Source: Pelagicoccus mobilis
Lineage (GTDB): Bacteria; Verrucomicrobiota; Verrucomicrobiia; Opitutales; Opitutaceae
Direction: 5' to 3'
Assembly (NCBI RefSeq): GCF_016595505.1
Contig: NZ_JAENIL010000011.1
Span: forward strand, 79,418 to 143,417
DNA: 64,000 nucleotides
A program made the position numbers and the translations under genes. Below, piece by piece: positions 7,717 through 17,067 of the stretch. The stretch's first letter is position 1. Each line of letters opens with the position of its first letter. The notes below the pieces were generated by a model. The model worked only from the letters and a program-made list of their open reading frames with translations, ran no database searches and was not told the origin of the DNA.

Positions 7717-10287
7717 TTAGTTGGCGACGATGTTTAGGATGCGGCCGGGGACGTAGATGACTTTGCGGATGGTTTTGCCTTCTATGTGGCTGGCTACCTT
7801 GGGATCCTGTTTCGCGATTTCGAGGACTTCGTCTTGTGTTGCGGTTTTGGATACCTTGGCTTGACCGCGGGTCTTGCCCATGACTTGGAAGACGATGTTG
7901 ACCTCGTCGGTGACGAGTTTGGACTCGTCGTGCTCGGGCCATGGACCGTGACCGGAGGACTTGGTTTCGCCGAGTCGGCTCCAGAGTTCTTCGCCGATGT
8001 GCGGAGCCATTGGTGAAACCATCTGTACGAGCGCCTTAGCAGCGAAGAGGCTGATGGTCTCTTGGCCTTGAAGGTGGTTGACGAGGATCATGAGCTGGGA
8101 GATCGCGGTATTGAAGCTGAGGGCTTCGATATCGGCGCTGACCTTCTTGATCGTCTCGTGGAGGACCTTTTCGGTTTCCTTGTCGTCTTGGTAGCCGTCT
8201 TTGACCTTTGGATTGAGTTCGCCGTCCTTGCCGACGATCTCGCGCCAGATCTTGTTGAGGAATCTGGATACGCCACCGATGCCCTTGGAATTCCAAGGTT
8301 TGCGGGCTTCGAGTGGTCCGAGGAACATGAGGTAGGTGCGGAGGGTGTCGGCTCCGTACTCGTTGACCACGGTGACGGGATCGACGCCATTGCCGGCGGA
8401 CTTGGAGATCTTCTTGCCGTCTTCGCCGAGCAGCATGCCTTGGTGGAAGAGCTTGCCGAAGGGTTCCTTGGTTGGGACGACGCCGCAATCGTAGAGGACC
8501 TTGTGCCAGAAGCGGGCGTAGAGGAGGTGGAGTACGGCGTGTTCCGCTCCTCCGACGTACATGTCGGGTGTTTGCCAATACTCGAGGGCTGCTTGGGAAG
8601 CGAGCTCTTCGGAGTTGTGAGGATCCATGTAGCGGAGGTAGTACCAGCAGGAGCCGGCCCATTGTGGCATAGTGTTGGTCTCGCGGGAGGCGCGTACCCA
8701 TTCTTCGCCTTCTGGCTTGTCGCCGGAAGCTGGGACGAAGGCGCCGGTGGCGTAGTTGTACCAGATCTCCATCCAGTCTTCGGCCTTTTTCAGCGGGCTT
8801 TCACCTGTACCAGCTGGCTCGTAGGATTCGACGTAGGGGAGTTCGAGTGGGAGGGAGGAGGGTGGTACTGGAAGCGCGAATACGGTTCCGTCTTCGTCGG
8901 TGTAGGTGACGGGCTCTTCTGGGAGCCACTCGGAGATGGCGCCGCTGGCTTCGGCTTTGCGGTAATCTTCCTCGCTTACCCAAGCGATTGGGAATGGCTC
9001 GCCCCAGTAGCGTTGGCGGGAGAAGAGCCAGTCGCGGAGCTTGTACTGGGTGGATTCTTCGCCAGTGCCTTCGGCTTTGAGTTTTGCGGTAATCTTTTCC
9101 TTGGCTTCCTTCCAATGGAGGCCGTCGAACTCGCCTGAGTTTACGAGGACGCCATCGCCGGTGTATGGGAGCACGTCTTCGTCGCTGCCCTTGATGACCT
9201 GCGGGATGGGAAGATTGAATTGCTCAGCAAACTCGAAGTCGCGGGTGTCGTGAGCGGGTACGGCCATGATGGCTCCGGTGCCGTAGGAAATGAGAACGTA
9301 GTCGGCGATCCAGACTGGGATCTTGTCTCCAGTAATTGGATGCACGGCGTAGGAGCCGGTGAAGACGCCGGATTTTTCCTTGGCGAGATCGGTACGCTCG
9401 AGGTCGGACTTGGCGGCAGCGGCGGTGATGTAGGCTGCGACTTCGTCCTTCTTCTCGGCGACGGTGAGTTTGTCGACGAGCGGGTGCTCGGGTGAGAGCA
9501 CCATGTAGGTGACGCCCATGAGGGTGTCTGGGCGAGTGGTGTAGATCTCGAGTGACTCGTCCATGCCTTCGAGGGCGAAGCGTGCGGTGGCTCCGGTGGA
9601 CTTGCCGATCCACTCTTGCTGCATCTTCTTGGTGGATGCGGGCCAGTCTACGAGGTCGAGGTCTTCGATGAGACGGTCGGCGTACTTGGTGATCTTAAGG
9701 ACGACTTGGCGGAGGTTGCGGCGGACGACTGGGTGGTTGCCGCGCTCGGACTTGCCGTCGATGACTTCTTCGTTGGCGAGTACGGTCTTGAGTTCATCGC
9801 ACCACCAAACGGGGCGCATGTCGACGTAGGCGAGGCCGCGTTTGAAGAGTTGGAGGAAGATCCACTGGGTCCAGCGGTAGTACTTGGAGTCGGTGGTGTC
9901 GACTTCGCGGTCGTAGTCGAAGGAGAAACCGACGGACTTGAGCTGGTTGCGGAAGTGTCCGATGCGCTCGACGGAAGTGGTGCGCGGGTGCTTGCCTGTC
10001 TTGATGGCGTATTGCTCGGTGGCGAGACCGAAGGCGTCCCAGCCGATTGGGTGGAGCACGTTCTTGCCCTTGGCGCGTTGGTAGCGGGCGAGGATGTCGG
10101 AACCGGTGTAGCCGAGCGGGTGGCCGATGTGGAGGCCGGCACCCGATGGATAGGGGAACATATCGAGAATGAAGTACTTCTCCTTGTCGGAGTCGTTTGA
10201 GCAGGCGAAGGTCTTTTCTTCGTCCCAGACCTTTTGCCAGGTCTTCTCGATTTCGCTGAAGTTGTAGTCTGCGGATTTTGTTGCCAT
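7717..10287 (-). CDS. leuS: Leucyl-tRNA synthetase
   Basis: Class I aminoacyl-tRNA synthetase charging tRNA-Leu; 856 residues, a normal bacterial length. Visible landmarks in order: the HIGH box in GAGLHIGHPLGYTGSD near residue 45, the CP1 editing domain with the TRPDTLMGVTY and GTGAIMAVPAHDTRD motifs, the leucine-specific region with TYTDEDGTV, the GGAEHAVLHLLYARFW region, the KMSKS loop as GKKISKSAGNGVDP, and the C-terminal domain with VMGKTRGQAKV. The start is the ATG at 10287 (MATKSADYNF); an upstream in-frame codon at 10317 falls inside a dispersed repeat. Confidence 0.97.
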   Translation of the reverse strand: MATKSADYNFSEIEKTWQKVWDEEKTFACSNDSDKEKYFILDMFPYPSGAGLHIGHPLGYTGSDILARYQRAKGKNVLHPIGWDAFGLATEQYAIKTGKHPRTTSVERIGHFRNQLKSVGFSFDYDREVDTTDSKYYRWTQWIFLQLFKRGLAYVDMRPVWWCDELKTVLANEEVIDGKSERGNHPVVRRNLRQVVLKITKYADRLIEDLDLVDWPASTKKMQQEWIGKSTGATARFALEGMDESLEIYTTRPDTLMGVTYMVLSPEHPLVDKLTVAEKKDEVAAYITAAAAKSDLERTDLAKEKSGVFTGSYAVHPITGDKIPVWIADYVLISYGTGAIMAVPAHDTRDFEFAEQFNLPIPQVIKGSDEDVLPYTGDGVLVNSGEFDGLHWKEAKEKITAKLKAEGTGEESTQYKLRDWLFSRQRYWGEPFPIAWVSEEDYRKAEASGAISEWLPEEPVTYTDEDGTVFALPVPPSSLPLELPYVESYEPAGTGESPLKKAEDWMEIWYNYATGAFVPASGDKPEGEEWVRASRETNTMPQWAGSCWYYLRYMDPHNSEELASQAALEYWQTPDMYVGGAEHAVLHLLYARFWHKVLYDCGVVPTKEPFGKLFHQGMLLGEDGKKISKSAGNGVDPVTVVNEYGADTLRTYLMFLGPLEARKPWNSKGIGGVSRFLNKIWREIVGKDGELNPKVKDGYQDDKETEKVLHETIKKVSADIEALSFNTAISQLMILVNHLQGQETISLFAAKALVQMVSPMAPHIGEELWSRLGETKSSGHGPWPEHDESKLVTDEVNIVFQVMGKTRGQAKVSKTATQDEVLEIAKQDPKVASHIEGKTIRKVIYVPGRILNIVAN

Positions 10288-10300
10288 GAGGAAAATTGAT

Positions 10301-10395
10301 TGGCCCACGAAGGACACGAAGCTGTGGGTTGTGTGATCGGGTTGTGCTGTCTTACCACAGATGGCTCAGATTTTTTCTGATGGATCTTGTGGTAA
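10301..10395. repeat. Dispersed repeats and hairpin upstream of leuS
   Basis: Directly upstream of the leuS start lies a second copy of the CCCACGAAGGACACGAAG unit (10303-10320) and of GTGATCGGGTTGTG (10333-10346), as found before lpxI. It is followed by a hairpin in which TTACCACAGAT (10352-10362) pairs with ATCTTGTGGTAA (10384-10395), with one bulge. The rest of the gap up to 10522 shows nothing I can name. Confidence 0.6.
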
Positions 10396-10522
10396 TGGAC
10401 TGTGTGGTCCGAGTGAGTGTGTGGTTTGCTAACGCGGATGTGTTTTGAAAAGGGAGGGATGTTGGGGATTTTGGGGGAAGAGTGAAGGTTTCTTTTTGGT
10501 AGTTGGTTCTAGGTTCTGGGTG

Positions 10523-11116
10523 CTAGGTTTGGGGAGTGGATTGGGCGAGATCGAGGGCGGCTTGCTTGGCGGCTAGGGCGGAGTCGGGGTCTTGGAAGGT
10601 GTGGGCTCGGATGATGGCGCCTTCGGCGAGGAGATAGAGTTGCTGGGCGAGGAGTTGTGGGGATTTCGCTTTTAGTTCGGTGGCGATCTGAGCGAAGGTG
10701 TCGATCAGGATTTGCTTCTGCCTTTTGACGGACTGGTTGATGGGCGAGGTTTCGTCTGGGTACTCGCCAATGGCTCGGATGAAGGCGCAGCCGTTGAATC
10801 CCTCAGAATGAAACCACTGGTGATAGGCATCGAAGATGGCGGCGATTTTCGCGAGGGGCGCATCGCCTGCCTCTTGGATTGTGGCGGTGCGGTGGTCGAG
10901 GATCTCGGCGGCGCGTTTTTCTAGGGCGGCGACGATGAGTTCGTCCTTCGACTTGAAATGGTTGTAGAGCGTCATCTTCGCCACGCCTGACTCGGCGAGA
11001 ATGGTATCGATGCCGACCGCGTGGAAGCCGCGCTCGTAGAAGAGTTTGAATGCGGTGTCGAGCAGGAGCTCTCGCTTGGGGGACTTGCGGGCGGGCGATG
11101 GGCTGGCGTCTGGCAT
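10523..11116 (-). CDS. TetR/AcrR-family transcriptional repressor
   Basis: 197-residue regulator with an N-terminal TetR helix-turn-helix at about residues 15-60: RELLLDTAFKLFYERGFHAV, GIDTILAESGVAKMTLYNHF, KSKDELIVAALEKR. The C-terminal ligand domain (FHSEGFNGCAFIRAIGEYPD, with one cysteine) resembles the TetR_C group that responds to electrophiles or aromatic compounds, but the ligand is unknown. It is divergent from a DsrE-like/FMN-binding gene pair, and two matching 14-bp palindromes lie in the shared promoter region, so it very likely represses both itself and that pair. Confidence 0.93.
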   Translation of the reverse strand: MPDASPSPARKSPKRELLLDTAFKLFYERGFHAVGIDTILAESGVAKMTLYNHFKSKDELIVAALEKRAAEILDHRTATIQEAGDAPLAKIAAIFDAYHQWFHSEGFNGCAFIRAIGEYPDETSPINQSVKRQKQILIDTFAQIATELKAKSPQLLAQQLYLLAEGAIIRAHTFQDPDSALAAKQAALDLAQSTPQT

Positions 11117-11153
11117 GTGGAGGTTGTGGATCCTGGCGTATGAAAAATCAAGA

Positions 11154-11209
11154 ACAGACAGGTCTGTCTATTTTTCTATTGACGAAAAGTAGACAGATCT
11201 GTCTTGTTT
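11154..11209 (+). promoter_or_regulatory. Twin TetR operators with a candidate promoter
   Basis: Two copies of an operator palindrome lie between the divergent genes: AGACAGGTCTGTCT at 11156-11169 (one mismatch from symmetry) and AGACAGATCTGTCT at 11191-11204 (perfect). A -35-like TTGACG sits at 11179-11184, and the second operator fills the spacer to a weak -10 near 11204-11209. A repressor bound here would block the plus-strand promoter directly; the first site lies closer to the tetR start and may give autoregulation. Confidence 0.75.
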
Positions 11210-11239
11210 GCGGCGAATCAAATTCAACCTGACAGAATT

Positions 11240-11614
11240 ATGAAGACTGCAATTGTTATCTACTCAGATCCAAAAAGTGGCTCCGACGAGTCTTTGACCC
11301 GCATGCTCAATGCCTTGGGGATGGCGGACGAGTGCCGCCGCGAGGGCGACGAACTCGCGATCGCATTTGCCGGGACGGGAACTCGTTGGCCGGCGGAATT
11401 GAGCAAACTGAGCCATCCGGCGAACGCTCGCTACGATGCTCTGCGTGAGCACGTTGTGGGCGCTTCGAGGGGGTGCGCGGTACGCAACGAAGCGGTGGAG
11501 GGACTCGAAGAAGCGGGCGTGGCCTTGATTGGAGACAATCCAGTGGAGGGGACTCCTGGTGTATTGAGCGTCCGTCGCTACCTCGCCGAAGGTTGGAACG
11601 TAGTAACCTTTTAG
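11240..11614 (+). CDS. DsrE/DsrF-like small protein
   Basis: 124-residue protein with the DsrE-like Rossmann-type pattern: KTAIVIYSDPKSGSDESLTRMLNAL, a middle AFAGTGTRWP segment, VVGASRGCAVRNEAVEGLEEAGVALIGDN and GVLSVRRYLAEGWNVVTF. A single cysteine in the GASRGCAVR segment corresponds to the position often conserved in this superfamily. The ATG at 11240 is chosen over an upstream in-frame codon because it begins the first beta strand. It is followed after 5 bp by an FMN-binding protein and controlled by the divergent TetR gene; the pair looks like a small redox or detoxification module. Its reaction is unknown. Confidence 0.75.
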   Translation: MKTAIVIYSDPKSGSDESLTRMLNALGMADECRREGDELAIAFAGTGTRWPAELSKLSHPANARYDALREHVVGASRGCAVRNEAVEGLEEAGVALIGDNPVEGTPGVLSVRRYLAEGWNVVTF

Positions 11615-11619
11615 GTCCA

Positions 11620-12168
11620 ATGAGAGGCGAATACCTTCGGACTCTGCAGACGGCAGCCGTCGAACGGGCTCAGATGACTGAGTACGGCCGGGTAGGGCGA
11701 ACGGCGGCTCCACAAACTGATGGTGCTCTTGGAGATTCGGAGGTTCGCTTCATTTCCGAGCGGGACAGCTTCTACATGGCGAGTATCAGTTCAAGCGGCT
11801 GGCCTTATCTGCAACATCGCGGTGGGCCGGCTGGTTTTCTCAAAGCGGTGGGGCCGCGGCGTCTCGCTTTTGCGGACCTGGATGGGAATCGTCAGCTCAT
11901 CAGCGTTGGGAACTTGGCGGAGGAAGATCGCGTTTCGCTTTTTCTCATGGATTATCGGGCGCGTGAGCGGTTGAAAGTACTTGGAAGAGCTCGAGTCGTG
12001 AGAGCGGTGGATGAGCCCGAGGTTGCTCGAAAACTGGGAGTTTCCGATGAGAGAACTCGAATGATCGTGATCGATGTTGTGGGCTTTGATTGGAATTGTC
12101 CGAAGCATATCACGCAGCGTTTTACGCGTGCGGAAGTGATGGAGTTCATGGAAAACGAACAGGGATAA
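11620..12168 (+). CDS. Pyridoxamine 5'-phosphate oxidase-like FMN-binding protein
   Basis: 182-residue split-barrel flavoprotein. The core pattern is RDSFYMASISSSGWPYLQHRGG, then FADLDGNRQLISVGNLAEEDRVSLFLMDY and RERLKVLGRARVV, as in the family of PPOX-like proteins that bind FMN (and sometimes other cofactors). The start at 11620 lies 5 bp after the DsrE-like stop. It is not a biosynthetic PdxH: it is shorter and carries a distinct C-terminus ending VDVVGFDWNCPKHITQRFT. Co-regulation with the DsrE-like gene by TetR suggests an inducible reductase or stress role. Confidence 0.85.
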   Translation: MRGEYLRTLQTAAVERAQMTEYGRVGRTAAPQTDGALGDSEVRFISERDSFYMASISSSGWPYLQHRGGPAGFLKAVGPRRLAFADLDGNRQLISVGNLAEEDRVSLFLMDYRARERLKVLGRARVVRAVDEPEVARKLGVSDERTRMIVIDVVGFDWNCPKHITQRFTRAEVMEFMENEQG

Positions 12169-12184
12169 GGGCTGGGCGAAACCT

Positions 12185-12694
12185 CTAAGGCGAGAGTTTG
12201 CGAGCGATCTGTTTGGCGGTTTCTTGTTGGAGCCAGCTAAAGGTTTCGCGTCCGGTGCGACTGGCGTCCGGCTTTGTCAGTCGTGTATCCAGAGACATGC
12301 GGAACTGGGTTCCTTCGTAGCCCGATGGAAGTTCGGTGACGAGGATTTCGACTTGGAGCTGGGCGTGTCCGCTGCGTCCGTTGGTTTTTATCCTGAGAGG
12401 AAGGTTGCCTTTGTTGAAACGGATTACAGTGCCATCGACCACGATGGATGGTTGGGCGAGCGGAGTGCGGGATACTGTTGCGTAGTATCCTTCTTTGATG
12501 AGGGCGGAGGCGGTTTGGTCGGCGAGCTCCTTTCCGAGTTTTGGGTCAGTAGAGGCGAAGCTGTTGACCACGATCGTGTCGTGTTGGGCGAGGTCTATGA
12601 AGGGGTTCCAATCGTTGGTGGAACGACAGGAAGTTATCAAGGTGAGCAGGAGGAACAGTGTGGTGGAGATGAGAACTGGCTTCAACTTTCCCAT
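12185..12694 (-). CDS. Predicted lipoprotein of unknown function
   Basis: 169 residues with a clear lipoprotein signal (STTLFLLLTLITSC, lipobox LITSC, Cys about 23). The mature part alternates beta strands and a helix: TIVVNSFASTDPKLGKELADQTASALIKEGYY, VVDGTVIRFNKGN, then HAQLQVEILVTEL. That layout resembles periplasmic lipoproteins of the LptE/DUF4136/DUF4410 kind, which have one helix packed on a sheet, but I do not recognise a specific family. It converges with the FMN-binding gene on the other strand. Confidence 0.7.
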   Translation of the reverse strand: MGKLKPVLISTTLFLLLTLITSCRSTNDWNPFIDLAQHDTIVVNSFASTDPKLGKELADQTASALIKEGYYATVSRTPLAQPSIVVDGTVIRFNKGNLPLRIKTNGRSGHAQLQVEILVTELPSGYEGTQFRMSLDTRLTKPDASRTGRETFSWLQQETAKQIARKLSP

Positions 12695-12764
12695 GTTTGG
12701 TAAACGATTGGTCTGGACTGGTGAATTTGCTTTGTGTGTGGAAGCGTTGTGGCCGTTGGGGACC

Positions 12765-12807
12765 CGCCTTCGCGTGAAGCTTCGGCGAGGCGAGCAACGC
12801 AGTTGCT
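12765..12807. repeat. Two short palindromes
   Basis: An imperfect palindrome centred on GAAGCTTC (12776-12783) with CGCCT/AGGCG ends is followed at once by AGCAAC-gca-GTTGCT (12793-12807). The second carries the GCAAC/GTTGC core shared with the repeats at 5171, 14224 and 20201. They lie between the lipoprotein start and the DUF1080 terminator. Confidence 0.5.
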
Positions 12808-12827
12808 ACCTTTTAGTTGTTTGGATA

Positions 12828-12860
12828 CAAAAAGGCCGCCGGTCTGGGGAGACGGGCGGC
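12828..12860 (-). terminator. Intrinsic terminator of the DUF1080 gene
   Basis: On the minus strand, GCCGCCCGTCT pairs with AGACCGGCGGC (one C-C mismatch, loop CCCC) and is followed by CTTTTTG. It starts 30 bp after the DUF1080 stop codon and ends that operon. Confidence 0.8.
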
Positions 12861-12889
12861 GTTGAAATTTGTTTTTGTGTGGCCGCGGG

Positions 12890-14212
<1,323 letters not shown>

Positions 14213-14223
14213 TTTGGGAGGGG

Positions 14224-14251
14224 TGAGGCAACGACGGAGCGTTGCCCTCCT
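14224..14251. repeat. 28-nt dispersed palindromic repeat, copy 1
   Basis: The palindrome GGCAACG-acggag-CGTTGCC lies in a 28-nt block (TGAGGCAACG at the left, TTGCCCTCCT at the right) that is repeated without change at 20201-20228. Here it lies between the Gfo/Idh stop and the DUF1080 start, so it could make an intra-operon RNA hairpin. Confidence 0.75.
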
Positions 14252-14258
14252 TTTGATT

Positions 14259-15689
14259 TTAGAGGGCGTAGTATTGTTCCCAGCCTTTTCGTGGGGCGGG
14301 ATCGAGTAGGGCGTTTGCGGCCTTGCTGTTGGTGAAGCGTTTTTTCTTGGGGTTGAATTTCAGGTCGCCGCCGAGTTTCTGGGCGATGCAGCCTAGGTTG
14401 AAAACCTGAGTGAGTGGACCACTGATGTGGAAAGGCGAGCGCGTTTCCTCCTCGCCCTTACAAGCGAGAAGGAAGTTTGCGTAGTGATTAGAATTCTTTT
14501 GAGGGAAGCGTGGAAGATCTTTCCGCATGTCCATGTAGACTTCGTGCGGGAGCAGATGAAGGTGGCTTGAGTGGGAGCCGCCTTGGAAGACGAGGTCTTT
14601 GCTGTAGATGATCTTGCCGGGACGTTTGATCTCGATTGGTGTTCGAGCTGTCTTGCCGGTTTCGGGATTGGTTTCGAGTTTGCCGAGCTCTTCTTCGACG
14701 ACGGGTTTGTTTTCTGTGCCGTCGTACCAAGTGACGTCGCAGGCTGGCATTTTGCCGCGCTTGCCGAATGCGAAATTGATAGTGGATGCCTGGGGGAACA
14801 CTAATGGGTTCGGTCCGTCTCGTTTCACCGCCGTAATCTTCTTAGGAAGCCCGAGCTCGAGGAATTCGTGACAGGTATCCAGAATATGGGGACCCCAGTC
14901 TCCGAACGCTCCGCAGCCGTAGTCGAACCAGCTGCGCCACTCGCCGGGATGGAGACGAGCGCTGTGCGGGTGAACGGCAGCTGAGTCCATCCAGAGATCC
15001 CAATCCATGCCGGGAGGAACCGGCTCGCTAAAGTATTCGGTGACGTCTTGGCCCCAACCATGCCAACGACGTGGATTGTTCATATGGGCGGTGACTCGTG
15101 TGACATCTTTAATGATGCCCGCTTTGGTCCATTCCTTGAATTGGAAGTAGTTGGCTCCGGAATGACCTTGGTTCCCCATTTGGGTGGCGACGCCGCTGCG
15201 TTTCGCGAGGTCGATTAGACGCTCGACTTGGCCGAAGGTGTGGGCGAGCGGCTTCTCAACATAGACATGCTTGCCCAGCGACATGGCGGTCATGGTCACG
15301 CTGAAGTGGGCGTGGTCTGGTGTGGAGATGAGGACGGCGTCGATCTGATCAGACATAGCGTCGAACATCTTTCGCCAGTCGGAGAATTTCCGCGCTTTGG
15401 GGAATTTGGCTTGGTGATCTTGGGTGTGCGCGCCCTGCAAGTCGACGTCGCACAGGGCGACGATCTCGCAAGCCCCGGACTGGACGATGTTGTTGATGTT
15501 CGCATGGCCGCGGTGTCCGATTCCGACGCAAGCGAGACGCACTTGGTCGCTCGGCTTGTTTTGGCCGAAGAGCAAACGCGCTGGCAGGAAGCTGATAGCG
15601 CCGAAGGCGGCGGACCGCTTCAGGAAGTCGCGACGAGATGTTCCCGATGGGGAAATTGCGCTGCTGGGGGAGCGAGGGGTGTCTTGCAT
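14259..15689 (-). CDS. Gfo/Idh/MocA-family oxidoreductase with Tat signal
   Basis: NAD(P)-dependent sugar or cyclitol oxidoreductase, 476 residues from the ATG at 15689 (a TTG at 15725 would add 12). A twin-arginine signal, TSRRDFLKRSAAFGAISFL, shows export in folded form with cofactor. The Rossmann fold follows with VRLACVGIGHRGHANINN, IVALCDVD, then DAVLISTPDHAHF and GKHVYVEKPLAHT, the EKP motif with the conserved catalytic-region Lys. The C-terminal part (DWDLWMDSAA, WRSWFDYGCGAFGDWGPHILD) is of the Verrucomicrobia/Planctomycetes type. It probably makes a 3-keto sugar used by the downstream DUF1080 protein, and is divergent from a ROK regulator. Confidence 0.92.
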   Translation of the reverse strand: MQDTPRSPSSAISPSGTSRRDFLKRSAAFGAISFLPARLLFGQNKPSDQVRLACVGIGHRGHANINNIVQSGACEIVALCDVDLQGAHTQDHQAKFPKARKFSDWRKMFDAMSDQIDAVLISTPDHAHFSVTMTAMSLGKHVYVEKPLAHTFGQVERLIDLAKRSGVATQMGNQGHSGANYFQFKEWTKAGIIKDVTRVTAHMNNPRRWHGWGQDVTEYFSEPVPPGMDWDLWMDSAAVHPHSARLHPGEWRSWFDYGCGAFGDWGPHILDTCHEFLELGLPKKITAVKRDGPNPLVFPQASTINFAFGKRGKMPACDVTWYDGTENKPVVEEELGKLETNPETGKTARTPIEIKRPGKIIYSKDLVFQGGSHSSHLHLLPHEVYMDMRKDLPRFPQKNSNHYANFLLACKGEEETRSPFHISGPLTQVFNLGCIAQKLGGDLKFNPKKKRFTNSKAANALLDPAPRKGWEQYYAL

Positions 15690-15727
15690 GCCGGTGAAGT
15701 TGAGTGCTTTGAGGAGTGGAATCAATA

Positions 15728-15742
15728 GTTTATTAACTAAAC
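15728..15742. promoter_or_regulatory. Candidate ROK-regulator operator
   Basis: The inverted repeat GTTTA-TTAAC-TAAAC lies in the AT-rich gap between the divergent Gfo/Idh and ROK genes, with a further related half-site (AACAAATTAACT) right after it. AT-rich inverted repeats of this kind are bound by Mlc/NagC-like ROK repressors. The site could control both genes. Confidence 0.5.
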
Positions 15743-15781
15743 AAACAAATTAACTCGCCATCGAAAGGATGACGGAAAAGC

Positions 15782-16993
15782 ATGCTGGCAGGTTTTCCCT
15801 TACACGTGCAGGAACGATACGACAGAGCAGATATACGCCGCCTCAATGCGGTGAGCGCCTTGAATCAGTTGCGAGTCCACGGTCCACTGTCTCGTGCTCA
15901 AATTGCTGAACGTCTGGGGCTTACGCGTGCGACTGTTTCCAATATCGTGGCTGATCTGATATCGGTCTCGCTGGTTAAGGAGAGTGAATTCGAGGCGGGG
16001 GGCGTGGGCCGGCGGGGTATGCTCTTGGAGTTGGACTCTGACTGCGGGTCGATGATTGCGGTGGAGCTGGATATCGACCGGGTGCAAGTCGTTTTGGCGA
16101 ATGTTGGGATGGACTTTCTTTGGCGTGGCGAGGCTGAGTTGAAGGCTCCGATCTCGTCGGAGGATGGGGTGCAACGCGCCCTCGAGCTTGTGGAACATGC
16201 TCTGGTGGAAGCGGATAAGCTGGGGCTAAAGTGTTTGGGAATTTGCGTGGCCTGGGCGGGGCTGGTCAGCCGATCGACGGGTGAATTGGCGTACGGACCG
16301 ATTTCGGGCTGGGAAGGGGTTGCTTTGAAGGTGGCTTGGGAGGCTCGTTTTAAGGTTCCCGTTTACGTGGAGAACGAGGCCCATGCGGGAGCGATCGCCG
16401 CTCACCATTTGGGAGAGCCGAAGCGAGTGGAGGATTTGATTTATCTCAGTCTGGGAGTGGGGCTGAGCGCTGGAGTGTACGTCGATGGCGGGCTGTTGCG
16501 AGGTCGTGATGGGTTCGCGGGACAGGTGGGGCACTCGCCTTTTGTGCCTGAGGGGGAGCTTTGTGGCTGCGGACGGCGCGGGTGCTGGGTGACGGAAGTA
16601 GGCGCCTCTGGAGTGTTGAGGAAGTTGGACCGTGCCGGCGTCGAAGTTTCGCAGAAGGAAGGTCTGCTTTGGATCGATGAGATTTGCCGCTTAGCCGAAA
16701 CGGGTGATGCCAGGGTGCTCGCTGTGTTGGGGGAAGAGGGGAGACAAATCGGGCAAGGTTTGGCCCGATTGGTGCAAGTGTTCAATCCGTCCCAAGTGGT
16801 GCTCGGTGGGCATCTGCGGAAGTTGATCGCTCTTTGCGAAACGCAGATTCGCGAGACCTTGGAGGAGGCGGTGCTGGCCCCCATGGGCAAGGCTTTGACG
16901 GTGTCGGTGAGCGTCTCTGGGGAGGATCAGCTGCGGGGCTGCCTTGCTACGGTGTTCGACGCGGTGATGCGAAATCCGGAGCTAGCTGAGTAG
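15782..16993 (+). CDS. ROK-family transcriptional regulator
   Basis: 403 residues with an N-terminal winged helix-turn-helix (LNAVSALNQLRVHGPLSRAQ, then IAERLGLTRATVSNIVADLI) and a C-terminal ROK sugar-sensing domain. The ROK zinc motif is intact (GELCGCGRRGCWVTEVG, about residues 258-274), and GVGLSAGVYVDGGLLRG matches the sugar-binding region. It belongs to the Mlc/NagC/XylR type, whose members repress sugar genes until a sugar or sugar phosphate binds. It is divergent from the Gfo/Idh-DUF1080 operon, so it most likely controls that operon. Its last codons carry a 16-bp sequence duplicated at the end of the neighbouring gene. Confidence 0.93.
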   Translation: MLAGFPLHVQERYDRADIRRLNAVSALNQLRVHGPLSRAQIAERLGLTRATVSNIVADLISVSLVKESEFEAGGVGRRGMLLELDSDCGSMIAVELDIDRVQVVLANVGMDFLWRGEAELKAPISSEDGVQRALELVEHALVEADKLGLKCLGICVAWAGLVSRSTGELAYGPISGWEGVALKVAWEARFKVPVYVENEAHAGAIAAHHLGEPKRVEDLIYLSLGVGLSAGVYVDGGLLRGRDGFAGQVGHSPFVPEGELCGCGRRGCWVTEVGASGVLRKLDRAGVEVSQKEGLLWIDEICRLAETGDARVLAVLGEEGRQIGQGLARLVQVFNPSQVVLGGHLRKLIALCETQIRETLEEAVLAPMGKALTVSVSVSGEDQLRGCLATVFDAVMRNPELAE

Positions 16994-17067
16994 AGCTTGG
17001 CGAGGACTGTGTCCGCTGGGACAGCGGACGCTACCTTGGGGTGCAGTGGGGGGAGCTAGCTGAGTAG
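16978..17067. repeat. 16-bp direct repeat flanking a palindrome
   Basis: GGAGCTAGCTGAGTAG occurs at 16978-16993 and again at 17052-17067, spanning the 3' ends of two convergent genes. Between the copies is the palindrome GTCCGCT-gggac-AGCGGAC (17011-17029). The arrangement looks like a small palindromic repeat unit that arrived with, or generated, a duplication of its flank. Confidence 0.6.

Noticed and set aside
8062..9138. 358-codon open frame on the plus strand
   Set aside because: Antisense to leuS, which has all synthetase motifs; the frame is open because leuS avoids certain codons.
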